Positions 20,070 through 32,253 of a stretch of DNA of 64,000 nt are shown here, one piece after another (position 1 is the stretch's first letter; each line of letters starts with the position of its first letter). The notes below the pieces were generated by a model. It made no database searches. It saw nothing but the letters and a program-made list of their open reading frames with translations, and was not told the DNA's origin. The stretch is from Moniliophthora roreri (taxonomy: Eukaryota > Basidiomycota > Agaricomycetes > Agaricales > Marasmiaceae). Location of the stretch: the NCBI GenBank assembly GCA_001466705.2, contig LATX02000011.1, forward strand, positions 62,001-126,000, in the 5' to 3' direction. The position numbers and the translations under genes are program-made.

Positions 20070-20141
20070 TTGCGAGATTAGGACTTGAACCTAAACCGTA
20101 AGCTAATGAGGCTTTCATGCTAACCATTACAATATCTCGCA
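20070..20141 (-). tRNA. trnM(cat): tRNA-Met (CAT)
   Basis: Acceptor TGCGAGA/TCTCGCA is perfect. Anticodon loop CTCATTA gives CAT; T-arm TTAGG-TTCAAGT-CCTAA. Initiator or elongator identity cannot be decided from the sequence alone. Confidence 0.9.
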
Positions 20142-20825
20142 TACCTTTAATTTATAATATACTTTATTAAAATATCTGTGCCTGCGTAGCCGCAGCCAAC
20201 CCCTCTAGCTCAGCAACAAGAGGGGAGGCTACCTTTAAAAAAAAATTTAAGTAGTGGTAAGGCTGGCACCATAGCTGAGTAGATAAAAAGATGAATTGCT
20301 TGTAAGCTTGGAGGATTTTAACTTGGAAGCTAGAAGCTTGAAGTAGAGAAGATTGGTATATTGGTAAAAGAGAAGCAGTGCTACTACTATCTTTTTACTA
20401 TGTAATTTTTGGAGTAAAGAAATTCATAAATACTATTATTAATAGGAAGAAGAGCTAAAAATTAAGAACTAATTTCTACACTACGCTGCTTCGAAGAAGC
20501 AGCAGGGAAAGGTTAAAAATACCTCATTCCCTTGCAAAGCTAGGGCTCCCTTAGGGAAGGAGGGAGAAGCAGCTTTTTAAATACATCCAAAGGAATAATA
20601 ATTTAGAAAGGAGCTGATTAGATAATTAAGCATAAAAATTTATCCTAGCTGGATTATAACTAAATTTTTTTATTAAATATATAGACGCTTACTAGTTTAT
20701 ATTTTATTAATTATAATTGGAATAGTAATAAAAGAACAATTTAGAGTTAGAAAAAGTGAATATCTTTAAGCTTAGCTTACAGGTTGATTCTTTTTATTAA
20801 ACTATACTATTTTATTTTTAAATCA
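20142..20825. other. Spacer with GC-rich clusters
   Basis: No supported gene. GC-rich clusters lie at about 20180-20235 and 20480-20575. The stretch 20255-20390 has weak tRNA-like pieces that do not fold. Confidence 0.6.
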
Positions 20826-20909
20826 TACGAACAAAGAGACTTGAACTCTTAAGGAATTACTTCCACTCCTGCTTAAGAGGAGATTGTTTACCAATTTCAA
20901 CATGTTCGT
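20826..20909 (-). tRNA. trnL(taa): tRNA-Leu (TAA)
   Basis: Acceptor ACGAACA/TGTTCGT. Anticodon arm CTCCT-CTTAAGC-AGGAG gives TAA. It has a long class II variable arm and T-arm AAGAG-TTCAAGT-CTCTT. Confidence 0.93.
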
Positions 20910-21323
20910 TTAGAACGTAAAATAATTATTTAATTAAAAAAAACAATATAAAGGCAAATCAGCCTACTAATACTTTTTTTTCTTAGAATAAGAAGCAGGC
21001 GAAGCAGGGCTCCTAGCTTAGATCGCTTCACACCTTACTCTGCAAGCTAGCTCTAGTAACCATTCAGGCTTCTCAGCAGCAACCAAAGGAATGATAACTA
21101 AGGTAGCACCCTCATTATTCTTAAAAAAAAAAGATTAATTTAATAAATCAGGTGGGTTGCGAAGCTAGAAAGATCTGCGCTGCGCGCTGCTTTCCGAAGG
21201 AAGAAGAAGCATCGTGGGATGAGTTTTATTTATTAAATATAACTTTAATATTCTTCTCTTTCTTTTATAAATTAAAAAATTTAAAGTTATATTTTTTTTT
21301 TAATTAAAATTAATTTTATAGTA

Positions 21324-21398
21324 AAGGCCTTAAGAGGATTTGAACCTCTGTAAAAAGTATTAACAGTACTTCGCTTAAACCACTCAGCCATAAGACCT
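21324..21398 (-). tRNA. trnN(gtt): tRNA-Asn (GTT)
   Basis: Acceptor AGGTCTT/AAGGCCT. Anticodon arm AAGTA-CTGTTAA-TACTT gives GTT. T-arm AGAGG-TTCAAAT-CCTCT. Confidence 0.92.
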
Positions 21399-22151
21399 TA
21401 AATAAAGTGTTTTTTCTTGATTACCTCAGCAACCTGAGGAGGGCTGCTTGCTGCGCAGCTCAAATTTAATTATTTTATTATTTTACTATTTTAGCTAGTA
21501 TTCCTATCTCACTTGCTCCGCAGGAGTAGGGAGCGGAGATAAAATTATATTTATTTACAAATATAAGATTTTTATTAAACTAATACCGAAGAAAGGTGAT
21601 TCTAGAATCGCTTACGCACGGATGCTGATTTATTTATAATCCTCTTTAACTGTAGTTGGAACACCTTCTTATTTAATATTTATTGATATTGCTTTTTAAA
21701 TATATGATATGTAGATTAGATAATATATCATATAAATTTATATCATTTTTACAATAAATGTACAGTAGATAAGATGTTTTTAACATATAAATCTCTTTTT
21801 TTTTTAATTTATTATAGGCGCCTCATTCTTCCCTTGCTTCTTTTCTTCGAAGAAGCAGATGAAGAAGCAAGCGAGGGAAACCAGCAGCCCTCCCCTATAA
21901 ACGGATAACCTTCAGGTTATTAGGAATATGATTCAGGTAAGGCTAACTTTCTTTATAGCTACTAATAATAGCGAGATCAGTTATAAAAAAAAAATTAAAA
22001 AGGATTTACCTTAATTTTTTAAAATAGACTCCTCCCATAGCTAGGCTGAGCGCTGAACAGTGAGGGATTAAAAAATTAATATAGTAAAATACTTTTAAAG
22101 GATATAGAAAGTATTTATCTTATATTTTATATTTTATATTATAAAAATTTT

Positions 22152-22224
22152 CGTGATAGGCGCGACTCGAACACGCTAACTCTCCCACCCAAAAGGAGTA
22201 ACCATCCAGTTGGTATTCTACCAC
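22152..22224 (-). tRNA. trnP(tgg): tRNA-Pro (TGG)
   Basis: Acceptor GTGGTAG/CTATCAC. Anticodon arm CTCCT-TTTGGGT-GGGAG gives TGG. T-arm GCGTG-TTCGAGT-CGCGC. Confidence 0.9.
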
Positions 22225-22608
22225 TTTAAATTAAATATCTTATCTTAATTAATGTTAAAGCTCATTCATACGGAAAAATTGCCTCCTAAGGAAGGAGCGC
22301 GGAGCAACAGAGGGTACTATAGTATAAAGTGCTATATTATAAGCTAAATAGATATACAAACACCACCTCATTGCACTGAAAGCTGAAAGCAGAAAACATA
22401 AATTAGCCTACCTTTGTATGAGTGCGCAGCTGCAGCAAAAACGCTCAGCGCTGATAAGCCCTTAATAAACTAATACGGTACATTGCAGTGAGTGATGAGT
22501 GTGCGGTTCCCTCGCTTGCGCAGCTGCGCAGGGAAGGGAACTTTATTTATTGATATAAAATTAAAAATAATATTTTAGTTATTATAAGTACTTATAAGTC
22601 TATTTTAT

Positions 22609-22680
22609 TACGAATAATCAGATTCGAACTGATGATATCTACTTGGAAGGTAGAGGTTATAGCCACTTAACTATACTCGT
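22609..22680 (-). tRNA. trnG(tcc): tRNA-Gly (TCC)
   Basis: Acceptor ACGAGTA/TATTCGT. Anticodon arm TCTAC-CTTCCAA-GTAGA gives TCC. T-arm ATCAG-TTCGAAT-CTGAT. Confidence 0.93.
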
Positions 22681-24204
22681 ATTAATTAAATTTATATAAA
22701 AACCTTTTGCTGCTGCTTCCTTCCCTTCTTCGAAGCAAGCGAGGGAAAGGATGTTCGCTGCGCAATATATATGTATACCTAGATATTGCTTCCCTTGCGC
22801 AAGCGAGGGAAGGAAAATATAATTTAAAAATATAAATGTTAAATACCTTAACATTAAAGAGAAAAAAAAAGTTATTAATAATAAAATAATTCTATCTCTT
22901 CTCTTTTAATAATTTTAATTATAATAATTAAAATCTATAATTTAATTAAAAACAACATTAGCTAAATATAAAAAATAATTTACTTACGCTGCTCTCCTAT
23001 AGAGAGTGAGTACTAATAGTAGATAGGATGTGGCTGAGCGGGAATAAAAATTATACACTTAAAAAGCCTAACTATAAGCATGAAGAGATCTTAGTACATC
23101 TTTTAGTCAAAGAAAAAAAGTAAATAAAAGATGAATATTATAATTTTTCCTAATGAAGCACCTAATATTCCAGGTAGCTGGTTAAACAAGTTCCTCTTTT
23201 TTTGCTGCTTCTTCTTCTTCGAAGAAGCCGAAGGAGGGGCAAGCTGCGCAGGAGATAATTTTCTATAATGAGTGTAATTGAATCTTAATCGCTGTAACCT
23301 CTTTATAAGAAAGCAGCCCCACCCTGCTAAGAAGAAAGCGAGGGAAGGGGGAGTACAATAATAACTAAAAAGTACTCATTTCCATTGATTTGTGGAACTG
23401 CTTAAGGAGCTAGAAACAGGATAAGTTGTAATAATAAAAATAATAATGATTAACCTTTGCACACTCATAATAAAACAACAAGCAAACCGCTCATAAAGTT
23501 AGTAAAACGAAGCAGGTTCATTACTGCAGATAAGAAAAACTCATCCTGCTAATACAAATGAGGGGTAGCTGTCTACTGCGTTATCAGTGGCTGCACCTCC
23601 GCAGCGGGAATATAAAACACCTAGATTGCTAAGGAAGAAGTAATAGCATAAATTATTTAATAAATCAACCGCTGCTTATCATTTAACATAGTTATACTTC
23701 CCTTGCGCAAGCGAAGGAAGAAAGCTAATATCGCTTCTTATCAGAGAAAAAATAGGTCCACTAATCGAAGTAAAGGTTAATTTTGACCTTCGCTGCACGT
23801 AACTTTATCTGTTAATTAAATAAAAATAACTTTATTAATTTAATAAAAAAAAAAAAGAATAAACTAAACTAAATAATATTATTATAATGCTGCACAGCTA
23901 GGTGAAAATGTTGTGCGCGGCTCCGCAAGTTAAGCACCCTTTGTTAATCGTAGTGCTACTTCTAACCAGATGATTGCTCCGCACTCACTAATTTTAGTTC
24001 CTCCTCCTCCCAAATGGAAGAGCTTGGCGCTTCTTGCGAAGCAGAAGCAGCTTGGGAGGGTGCGGAAGCAGCTAGGGAGCAGGAAGCTGCAAGCAGTAAG
24101 TGCAGGGTTTTTTATTTTATAATTTTAACCCTCCCCTTCTTATGCTTCGCTCCCTCCGGTGCGGAGCAAGAAGAAGGAGAAAAGAAGGAGGGCGCCTATA
24201 ACTT
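22681..24204. other. Long spacer with many GC-rich clusters
   Basis: No gene seen in about 1.5 kb. GC-rich clusters lie at about 22705-22815, 23195-23345, 23695-23735 and 23890-24200. The cttcccttgcgcaagcgagg word near 22795 recurs near 23699. Confidence 0.6.
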
Positions 24205-24277
24205 TATTTTCTTTTGGATTCGAACCAAAATTTGCACTTTAGAAGAATGCAGTTCTAACCAATTAAACTAAGAAAAT
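24205..24277 (-). tRNA. trnR(tct): tRNA-Arg (TCT)
   Basis: Acceptor ATTTTCT/AGAAAAT. Anticodon arm GCATT-CTTCTAA-AGTGC gives TCT. T-arm TTTGG-TTCGAAT-CCAAA. Confidence 0.91.
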
Positions 24278-24638
24278 TTAAATTTGATTTTAATAATTAT
24301 TTTAAATATTCATTTTATAAAATTATATAATCCACTCTTCTTTTAATTTTTAATACTAGCAACTCATGTGCAGCGCTTCTTAGAAGCCCAAGATTATCGC
24401 TACGCTTGCAAAGGGAAAAATAATGCGTCCATCACTGATTAGCTCTCCCCTGCGCAGCGCAGGGAGTTAAGCATTAACTAATTAGATTAATAAATGTATT
24501 ACTTTATCTCTGCGCTACGGAAAAGCAATTATCAGATATAGTATTCAATACTAATTTATAATGCATAAATTAAGTTGATAAATGGTATATTTACAAACAA
24601 AAAAGAAAATACAATAATAAATTTAATATTAAAATTAT

Positions 24639-24713
24639 AGAGTTAAGAAGGAATTGAACCCTAAAAGTTAGACTTTGCAGGTCTACTACAGAAAACCATC
24701 TGTAACTTAACTC
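24639..24713 (-). tRNA. trnC(gca): tRNA-Cys (GCA)
   Basis: Acceptor GAGTTAA/TTAACTC. Anticodon arm TAGAC-CTGCAAA-GTCTA gives GCA. The T-loop is TTCAATT. The ends could shift by one base because the flanking AGAGTTA/TAACTCT also pairs. Confidence 0.9.
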
Positions 24714-26135
24714 TTTTATATAAAATTTTTATTTAAATTACCAATAAACTATTATGAAAAAGAGTATCACTTTGCTCCGCGCTGCGTATAGCGATTGGCG
24801 TTTGGCTAGAGCGTTTGGCAAAGCTTGCTCCACCCAATCACACCCCGCTCCTTTCTGCGAAGGAGCCTTATCTTATATTAAATTTTAAAGGATAACTTAG
24901 ATGTTATTTAGTTAAAGTTATTCAGCCAGACAATCTTACTTTAATTTCATCCTTCCCCAGTGCTAATGAAGGAAAGCTAAAGAGAGTGTTTAAGTTAAAA
25001 ATAATTTTTTTTATTTAATAAATTATTCTACTTTTAATTTTTTTATTTTTTTTTGGTTTTTAATTTTTTTTTTAAAAGAAAGAAGGTTAAATTCTTTTAA
25101 GTTATAAGAGATTAAATTAATCCATCTAATTTTTAATTTAATATAAAGCTGCGCTTAATAATAGATTTCAAGCATCTAAACATCTGCAGCAGTTCATTCT
25201 TTAGAAAGGACAGTAACTAGCCTCGAATCACTGCATCTTTAGGATTGAGCGTTTGCAGATAAAAATCGATACACTCAGCTATGCATAGGAATACTTACTC
25301 CTTTTATTTTACAGACCGGTAAAGCATAAAATTTTATTTAAAAAAATATATAGTTTAGCCATATTTTGCTGATTAGCTAGTATTAGGTTTCTTAAAAAAA
25401 TTAATTTTTTTTTTAATAAAGATTTATACCTGTTGATTGGTATTATATTTTATTGATAAATTTTTTATCATCTAAAATCTTACTCATCCATAGTCCTAGT
25501 AGTCGCGTTAATCGCATTAAAGGATATGCTGCGCTGCTGCGCTGCAGAAGAAATCTGATTATATATTGGTAACTTGGAATATAGGTTGAAGAGTATTTTT
25601 TTAAATCTTATAAGTTACCGATTGAAGTATAATAGTCAGCTGAGTGAACAACTTACTTTAATTCTACATAACTCTTACAACTTTATGGTATAGTTAATTT
25701 ATTACGAGCATGCTTTTTTTTGCTCTGCGGAGCTGCAGCAGGATGTACCTATAAAAAACATTTAATATTTTTACATGCATGAATAAATAGATAAAATGAT
25801 AGGGCTGTAGTAACTGCCGCTCTACCAGCACTCTGTTTGCAAACACTAGTCTCTCACTCCGACGCTTCTTCAACGAAGAAGCAGAGGTAATATATAACTT
25901 ACATAATTAATAATTATATCTCTCTTCTCTTAAATTGCAATTTTATCTAATTTAGTTTGATTAAATAAAATACTATATAACTGAATTAGGTAAAGATTTT
26001 AAAAATTAAAAAATCTTTTTAAGATACCCTGGTTATTTCATTTATGTTATAGTTTTATTCTATAATTTGATTATTTATTATCTGCAGAAATAGATCTTTT
26101 TATGGGACACCATTTTTATAAATATTATTTTTAAT
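24714..26135. other. Spacer between trnC and atp8
   Basis: No gene seen. AT-rich with small GC-rich clusters near 24770-24850, 25530-25550, 25715-25745 and 25860-25885. The strand of coding sequence changes here, so divergent promoters may exist; I see no recognisable promoter. Confidence 0.55.
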
Positions 26136-26294
26136 ATGCCTCAATTTATACCGTTTTCTTTTTTAAATCAAATAATCTTTTCATTTACAGTATTATTAAT
26201 TTTAGTTTATATATTATCAAAATATATCCTTCCATTATTTACATTATTACAAGTAGTTAGAATTTATATAACAAAATTAAGTAATAAAAATTAA
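26136..26294 (+). CDS. atp8: ATP synthase subunit 8
   Basis: Small membrane subunit of the ATP synthase Fo part, 52 aa, on the plus strand opposite to the other core genes. Starts MPQFIPFSFLNQIIFSF with the hallmark MPQ. One membrane segment (LLILVYILSKYILPLF) follows, then a short basic tail VRIYITKLSNKN and TAA. Size and layout fit fungal atp8. No atp6 follows in this window. Confidence 0.93.
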   Translation: MPQFIPFSFLNQIIFSFTVLLILVYILSKYILPLFTLLQVVRIYITKLSNKN

Positions 26295-26329
26295 TAAAAA
26301 AAAAAATCTGTCATAGTAATATAGTAGTA

Positions 26330-27130
26330 TACGCACCCTCAAAATAAATTTTTTCTTTAATAATATCTAAAATTTATTCTACTGTTTTATCTTGTAGTTT
26401 CTAAAATAAGTATTATTATATCTTTAAATATAGGGTAAAGAAATGTAATAAAGATTCACAGTCTTATTACTTTAATTGGTGTTCTTCTTTTTGAAAATTG
26501 AAGAGCAATATTATTAGATGTTAAATTTATAATAATAGTGTAAAATTTTTCTATAGTAGTTGTACCTTTAGCCTTTAGAAAATACACTTCACTTTGTGAG
26601 GAATAAATAAATTATTATATTTTCTTTAAGATTAAATCTATCTATTAATAATCTCTTTATAAAAAGCTAAAAAAACTATTCTATAAATTAAATAAATCTT
26701 GTACTTCAAAGTTAAATAATTTTCCACTACAATATTAATTGATCAATATTACAGAAATTAATCTCTTTTACACTTAAAATAAAAAAAAAATAGAGGAGAT
26801 AAAGATGGATTAAATATGTTAGTAAAAGCCAATGTTGAAAATACTGTTTTAGTAATTGTAGAAAAATTATAGAAAGGTGAATAATCATTAATAACTTAAC
26901 TAAAAACACCTATATTTTCTAAATAAAGCAACTCACATAATGTAGGAAAAATCTGATCTAATGAAAGTAAACTTTTTATTCTTAAATTTTTTAAAATAAA
27001 GGCTAATAATCTTAAAGATAAATTTCTCTTTTAGATAAAGATCTTCCCTTCGGCTCCCTTCTTTGCGAAGCAAGAAGTGAATTTAATCCAATTTTCTAAA
27101 ATAGATCATCAAATCTTAAAATATAATTAA
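26330..27130 (-). pseudogene. Decayed coding remnants, unknown origin
   Basis: Minus-strand fragments read like protein but are broken by stops and shifts. One is VINDYSPFYNFSTITKTVFS and another QFSKRRTPIKVIRLW, where the Trp is TGA. A plasmid-type box, tacgcaccctcaaaataa, lies at its low-coordinate end (about 26330). The family is not recognised. A small GC-rich cluster lies at about 27045-27075. Confidence 0.3.
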
Positions 27131-27839
27131 AGAAAAGAATTCATTGTATTGATGAAAAACGCTAGGCTAATAAATAAGAATATAAAAATGAAGAATTTTA
27201 ATAAAATATATATCTTTTTAAAATATTTAATAAATGATCAATAAATGATCAATATTTAAAATTTTCATCTGTCCTGTACATTCTAACAGATTAGAAGCAA
27301 GCAGCAACAACCTTAGCTATTTTTAGATCTAGCTTTGCAACTTTAATCTGCTCAGCACTAACTACTGTGGGCTGAAAAGGCTACCACTACTGCACTACTG
27401 CTATTATAAGGATGAGTAGGGACTGCTCATGCTGCCAAGCAGCCTGCTTAACCTCAAACTATACTGCTACACCTGCACCTTCCCTTTCCCTTCTTCGAAG
27501 AAGGGAGGAGTAATGGCTACGCTCTGAACGCACCTCCTTATTACGGAGGCGCTGCTTCTTGCAAAGCAAAAGCAGCCTAAAGAGAGGTGTTAAACGTAGA
27601 AGATGGTTTGCTAAAGCTTAGCAGTACCGTAGTACTCCCTTTTTTATTTGTAAGTAACAACCTTTAACATCAAGTTTATTTATAAATTAGTACTGCTAAA
27701 CTTAATACTTTACAGTAAGCTCATTTGCAGCCTAACTAGAAATGTTCTATTTCTTAATTTACGGTTTTAGACTTTTTACGATTACGATCTGATAATTTTT
27801 TTAATTTAATACTTCATTTCATAATACTCTTTTTTTTAT

Positions 27840-30800
27840 TTTAATTAATAAGTAAAAAGATCCGTTTTTTAGTATCTAGGGGTTAGATTCTTGCTTGATA
27901 TACATTCAGCACTTATCTATTATGTTTGTGGCTACCCAACTATGCGTTCCTAAATTATTACCTTTTTATATTTAAAATTTCCTTCTTACCCTAAAATATT
28001 TTAACACTTTAGGGGCTAACAAATAATAAATAATAAATAAAAAAAAGATGCTTTGCTTGCTGCTCAGCCTTCCTCAATTTTATTTAAATTGAGTCCATTA
28101 TAATAAAGTAAAAACAATTGGTACACTAGAGAAACACAGCCTATTGATCCTTTCGTACTAGAAGGTCTGCCCCTTTTTACTACTTATCTCTTCAGAAGAT
28201 AGGGACCATACTGACTCACGTCGTATTAAACCCAACTCGCGTACCCTTTTAATCGGCGAACAGCCGAACCCTTCCAAGCTTCTTCCCCCGGAGGATAGGA
28301 TGAGTCGACATCGAGGTGCCAAACCACCGAGACAATGTGTACTCTCGTCGGTGATCAGCCTGTTATCCCTAGCGTAACTTTTATTTATTGATCCCCGTCT
28401 ATTCCATACTATAGCGAGGGGTCACTATGCCCTACTTACGTATCTGTGCGACTTATAGGTCTTTCAGTTAGGCATGCTTTCCGCCATTAAACTCTGCGCG
28501 ACCCTTCACTGGTCGATTGACCTCCATTCAATGTCTAGCCATACCTTTAATAACTTTTATGTTAATTGTTTTTTAATTTTTTTTCAATTTTAATTTTATT
28601 TTTTAAAGTTATTGTTTTTTTATAAATGTGTTATAATTTTACAATAATTTTTTTTAATTTTTCATAGTCCCCCATCCCCCCATTTTACATTAATATATAA
28701 AATAATTTAGTCTTCCATTCATAAAAATAGAATAAAGAAGATATGGGAGAAAAATTTTAAAGATTTTCCTTTATGAAAAAGGTGGATTACTAAGTTTCTT
28801 TATTTTCTTAATTAAAAATTAATTAAGTATTTCCCCCTCTTAAATTAAATTTATTAAATTTAAAAAAAGTGGGAGAAATTATTTGTGAAAAATTTGAATA
28901 TATAAAAATTTTAGCTTTGCTTAAATAAGTTCTCTGCTGGCGGACTGAAAATTTTAAGTTAAATACTTCTTCTCCTTACTACGCAGCAGTAAACGACAGT
29001 CTTTTTTTAGACTATCTCCTTAGTCTTAAATAAAAAAATAAGACTTGTTTTGATAATTTTAATAGATAATATATTATATATTACATATTAATTGTTGTGG
29101 AAAAATTTGGATGTACTTTGCTACTCTATTAAAGACGACCGCCCCAGTCAAACTGCCAATTAGTCAACTCTCCCTTTTTGTTCGTATAAAATACAAATAA
29201 GGTAAACATAAACCCAACCTTAACTATAAGGTTTCCAGAAGTCTATCGACATCCCTATTTTCTATCTGAAAAGGCTGTTCTAGATTTACATGATAACTAA
29301 CTACAGTAGAAGCTGCATAGGGTCTTCCCGTCCCTCTGAAGATAACCCGCATCTTCACGGGTAATTCAATTTCACTGAGCAAGTTGTAGAGACAGTGAGA
29401 CCATCGTTACATTATTGATACCGGACCGCATTTAACGGCCAACTTATTTTGCTACCTTAGGATCCTCAAGGTTAAGACCGCTATTAACCAGACTTTCAAT
29501 TAGTCACATTTCACTATGACCGCTCTTATGTTAATGGCATTGGGCAAATTTCATCCAGTATACTATGATATTCATCATTGCACTGAATTGTGTTTTTAGT
29601 AAACAGTCGGGGCCTCCGATTCTGTGCCACCACCTTATATAAATTATCTATAGATCAGCTTAAATGTTTAGCCTCCTCAACTCCTTAAATAACAGGCTAG
29701 GCCTTGCTATACAAGAAGGATAAGAGGAGTGAAAAATTATAGTAAATATATAAGAGGTACCTCTTATCGTCAAACTTATGAGGTAATCTTGCCGAGTTCC
29801 TTAACAACTTTTAGCTCAAACGCCTTAGTATACTCTACCTACGAACCTGTGTCGGTTTAGGGTACGGTAGTAAAAAAAATTAATTAATAAAACAGTCACC
29901 CTTGCTTTCTTCGAAGAAAGCAGTGCCCCAACAAAATAACTATATATTTTATTGTTTTTTTAACTTATTAAATTTTATTAATATAATATTATTATTAAAT
30001 ATTAATTTCCTGGTCCATTAATTTGTAATTATGATAGGACTTTCTATTATTTACTCATCAGCCATAACTTTGGTTAGGGTCCTTAGAGGCCGCATTAACA
30101 CTATTATGTAACCCTTTCGTTTTCGGCGAGAAGTTAATATCTTCTTTTACGTTACTCATGTCAGCATTCTCTCTTCAGTTGCCTCTATAAATAATGAAAC
30201 ACTATTTTTTCAATAGATTGACTGAATGTTCTACTACCTAGATAAAGAATAAAATAAAAATAATATTTTATTCTATACCAACACGATATCGGTTGATTGT
30301 TTAAGACCCGTTAAATTTTCGGCGCTACAGTCTTTCTGCTGATGCGTTGTTACATACGATCATTATAAGTAGCGACTACCAGGCTCACTTAACAGCTGTA
30401 CTCGATTATGCTACGTCCTTAATTTCACTTAACAATCATTTGGGACCTTGATCTGTGTTCTCGGCTGTTTCCGTCTTGACTATTCAACTTAGCATGAATA
30501 GTCTGAATATCTACTATCAATTTATGTAATTCCGAGATTCGCCTCCAAAGGTAAGAGTTCTACGTCCCCGCATCCTAAACGCCAAAGAGGTACGATGCAG
30601 TAAAAATAATTTACTACACACTAAACCTAATTCTTGTTGGGAGTTGCCTTTCTGTACCTCCATAAATCTATATATGTAGATGTCATACTTAAATATGTTT
30701 CGGTAGAAAACCAGATAGCACGAGGTCAGATTGGCATTTCACCGCTTACTTGAACTCATCGGAGAATTATGCAACATTCACCCGTTCGATCAATTATAAT

Positions 30801-31745
30801 CTGGTCCAAGTAAGATCACCTCGCTTCGGGTCTAATAGAAGTAACTTATCCATCACTATATTTATATAGTCCAGTCGCTTTCGCTAGGGCTTTTAACCTT
30901 GCTACTCCTATTAACTTGCTGACCCATTATGCAAAAGGTACGCCGTCATTCATTAATCTTTATTTAAAGTAGAATTTCGACTGCTTATAGAGTTACTAAT
31001 TCAATATTATTTCAAACTCAAATTTGTGCGCGCTTTGCAGCCACGAGTAAATTTAAGATTTTTGGTATAACAACCTATTTTTCTTTCAAAACATTTCCTT
31101 TACAGTACTTTTTCACTATCACTAAATTTATAATACTTAGCCTTAGAGGATGGTTCCCCTTTATTCCAACAAGTTATCTCTCGTCGTACTTTTTTATTTT
31201 ATAATTAATTTACTTATAAATTTACAGGACTTACTTATATTTTCACCTATTTTTGAACTAAATTAATTTTTATTTTTTTTTTAATTAATTATGTTAATAA
31301 AAATTAGAAATTTTTATTATTTTAATTTATAAGTAAATTAGGCTAATCCGATTTCACTCACCATTACTTTCGGAGTCTCGGTTGATTTCCTTTCCTTTCC
31401 TTAATAAAATGTTTTACTTCAGGAAGTATTTAATAGTTAAGGTTTACCTTAGGATCGCTTTCCTAGTTTAAAAAATATAATAAATATTTTTAGAAAGCAT
31501 TTGGCATGATAACCTCCTTTTATATAAATTTGATAGTTATCCTTAATAACCCCTTTAAAATACTTTGATGTTATAACAATATTGTCATCGATCCTTTTAA
31601 TAATGAATATTTTTAATTGTATCATTATTTTATTATTATGTTATATAATCACCAATAGCCTATCTTAGTCTGCAGAAGAAGTACCGTGTGTAGCCCACAT
31701 GCTATATAGCATGTAACTATCAACCTTATTTTGTTACTCCATTTT
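27840..31745 (-). rRNA. rnl: Large subunit ribosomal RNA
   Basis: Minus-strand LSU rRNA of about 3.9 kb; both ends are approximate. Landmarks are the sarcin-ricin-like CTAGTACGAAAGGATC near 28160, GTTACGCTAGGGATAACAGG near 28375-28350 (peptidyl transferase region), GGCAGTTTGACTGGGGCGGT near 29145, GATCCTAAGGTAGC near 29460, and GAGACTCCGAAAGTAATGG near 31375. These joins are continuous, so no group I intron sits at the usual domain IV-V sites. An AT-rich expansion of about 500 bases (28560-29095) lies inside domain V. A GC-rich palindrome (ctttcttcgaagaaag, about 29910-29930) sits in a variable region. Confidence 0.93.
28560..29095 (-). other. AT-rich expansion inside rnl domain V
   Basis: Lies between the conserved GGCAGTTTGACTGGGGCGGT and TGGCTAGACATTGAATGGAG segments. 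It contains poly-T runs, a cccccatccccccat tract, and a GC-richer patch (28930-29000). It could be a natural expansion segment or an insertion; no ORF or intron core seen. Confidence 0.6.
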
Positions 31746-32253
31746 CAGTAAAAATAGATAAAAAGATAGTCCTGCATGCTTCGCAAGGAACCCAAAAAAG
31801 AAGGTAAGGTACACATAGTTAGTGATGTACTAATAATTAGTAAATAGTCAATAGTATCTAGTCTATAGTTAATAGTAAATAGTTTATAGTTAATAGTATA
31901 ACTAGTGAGTGCGGCGCAGGATAAAAATAAGAGATGATGATAGGATGAAAGCACATTAACCATCTCCTATTACTAGTAAAAATGCTAAAGCTAAAGAGAG
32001 CTAATCAAGCTTAGTAATCTAAAAAGATAAGCAATAGTAGCATAAAATGAGCGTAACTATATGCAGTAGTGTATAGTACCGAAGCATTGGTTTATAGAAA
32101 TGTTAGTTGCCCAGGCTGTGCAGCGGTGGCTACATTACAATATCTCTCCATCCTGCTACTTGCGTAGCATGGGGGTGCGTAACAGGTCACTAGTTTTCAT
32201 TATTTTCTAGTGTCTAATGACTAAAAATTAGGTTTTATTTTTAATTATATAGT
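31746..32253. other. Spacer between rnl and rps3
   Basis: No gene seen. Short imperfect repeats of the type agtttatagttaatagta occur near 31840-31905. Confidence 0.55.

Noticed and set aside
20255..20390. Possible plus-strand tRNA (ATAGCTGAGT, GCTTGTAAGC, TTGGTATATTGGTA)
   Set aside because: No T-arm and no acceptor pairing could be found; only short resemblances.
24014..24271. Plus-strand ORF of 85 aa
   Set aside because: Runs through a GC-rich cluster and into the trnR gene; Ala/Glu-rich low-complexity product.
17243..28000. Search for rns (small subunit rRNA) in the long tRNA spacers
   Set aside because: No segment like GTGCCAGC..CGCGGTAA or other SSU landmarks seen on either strand.
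28340..28385. Omega-type intron in rnl
   Set aside because: The target site reads through without a break (GCTAGGGATAACAGGCTG).
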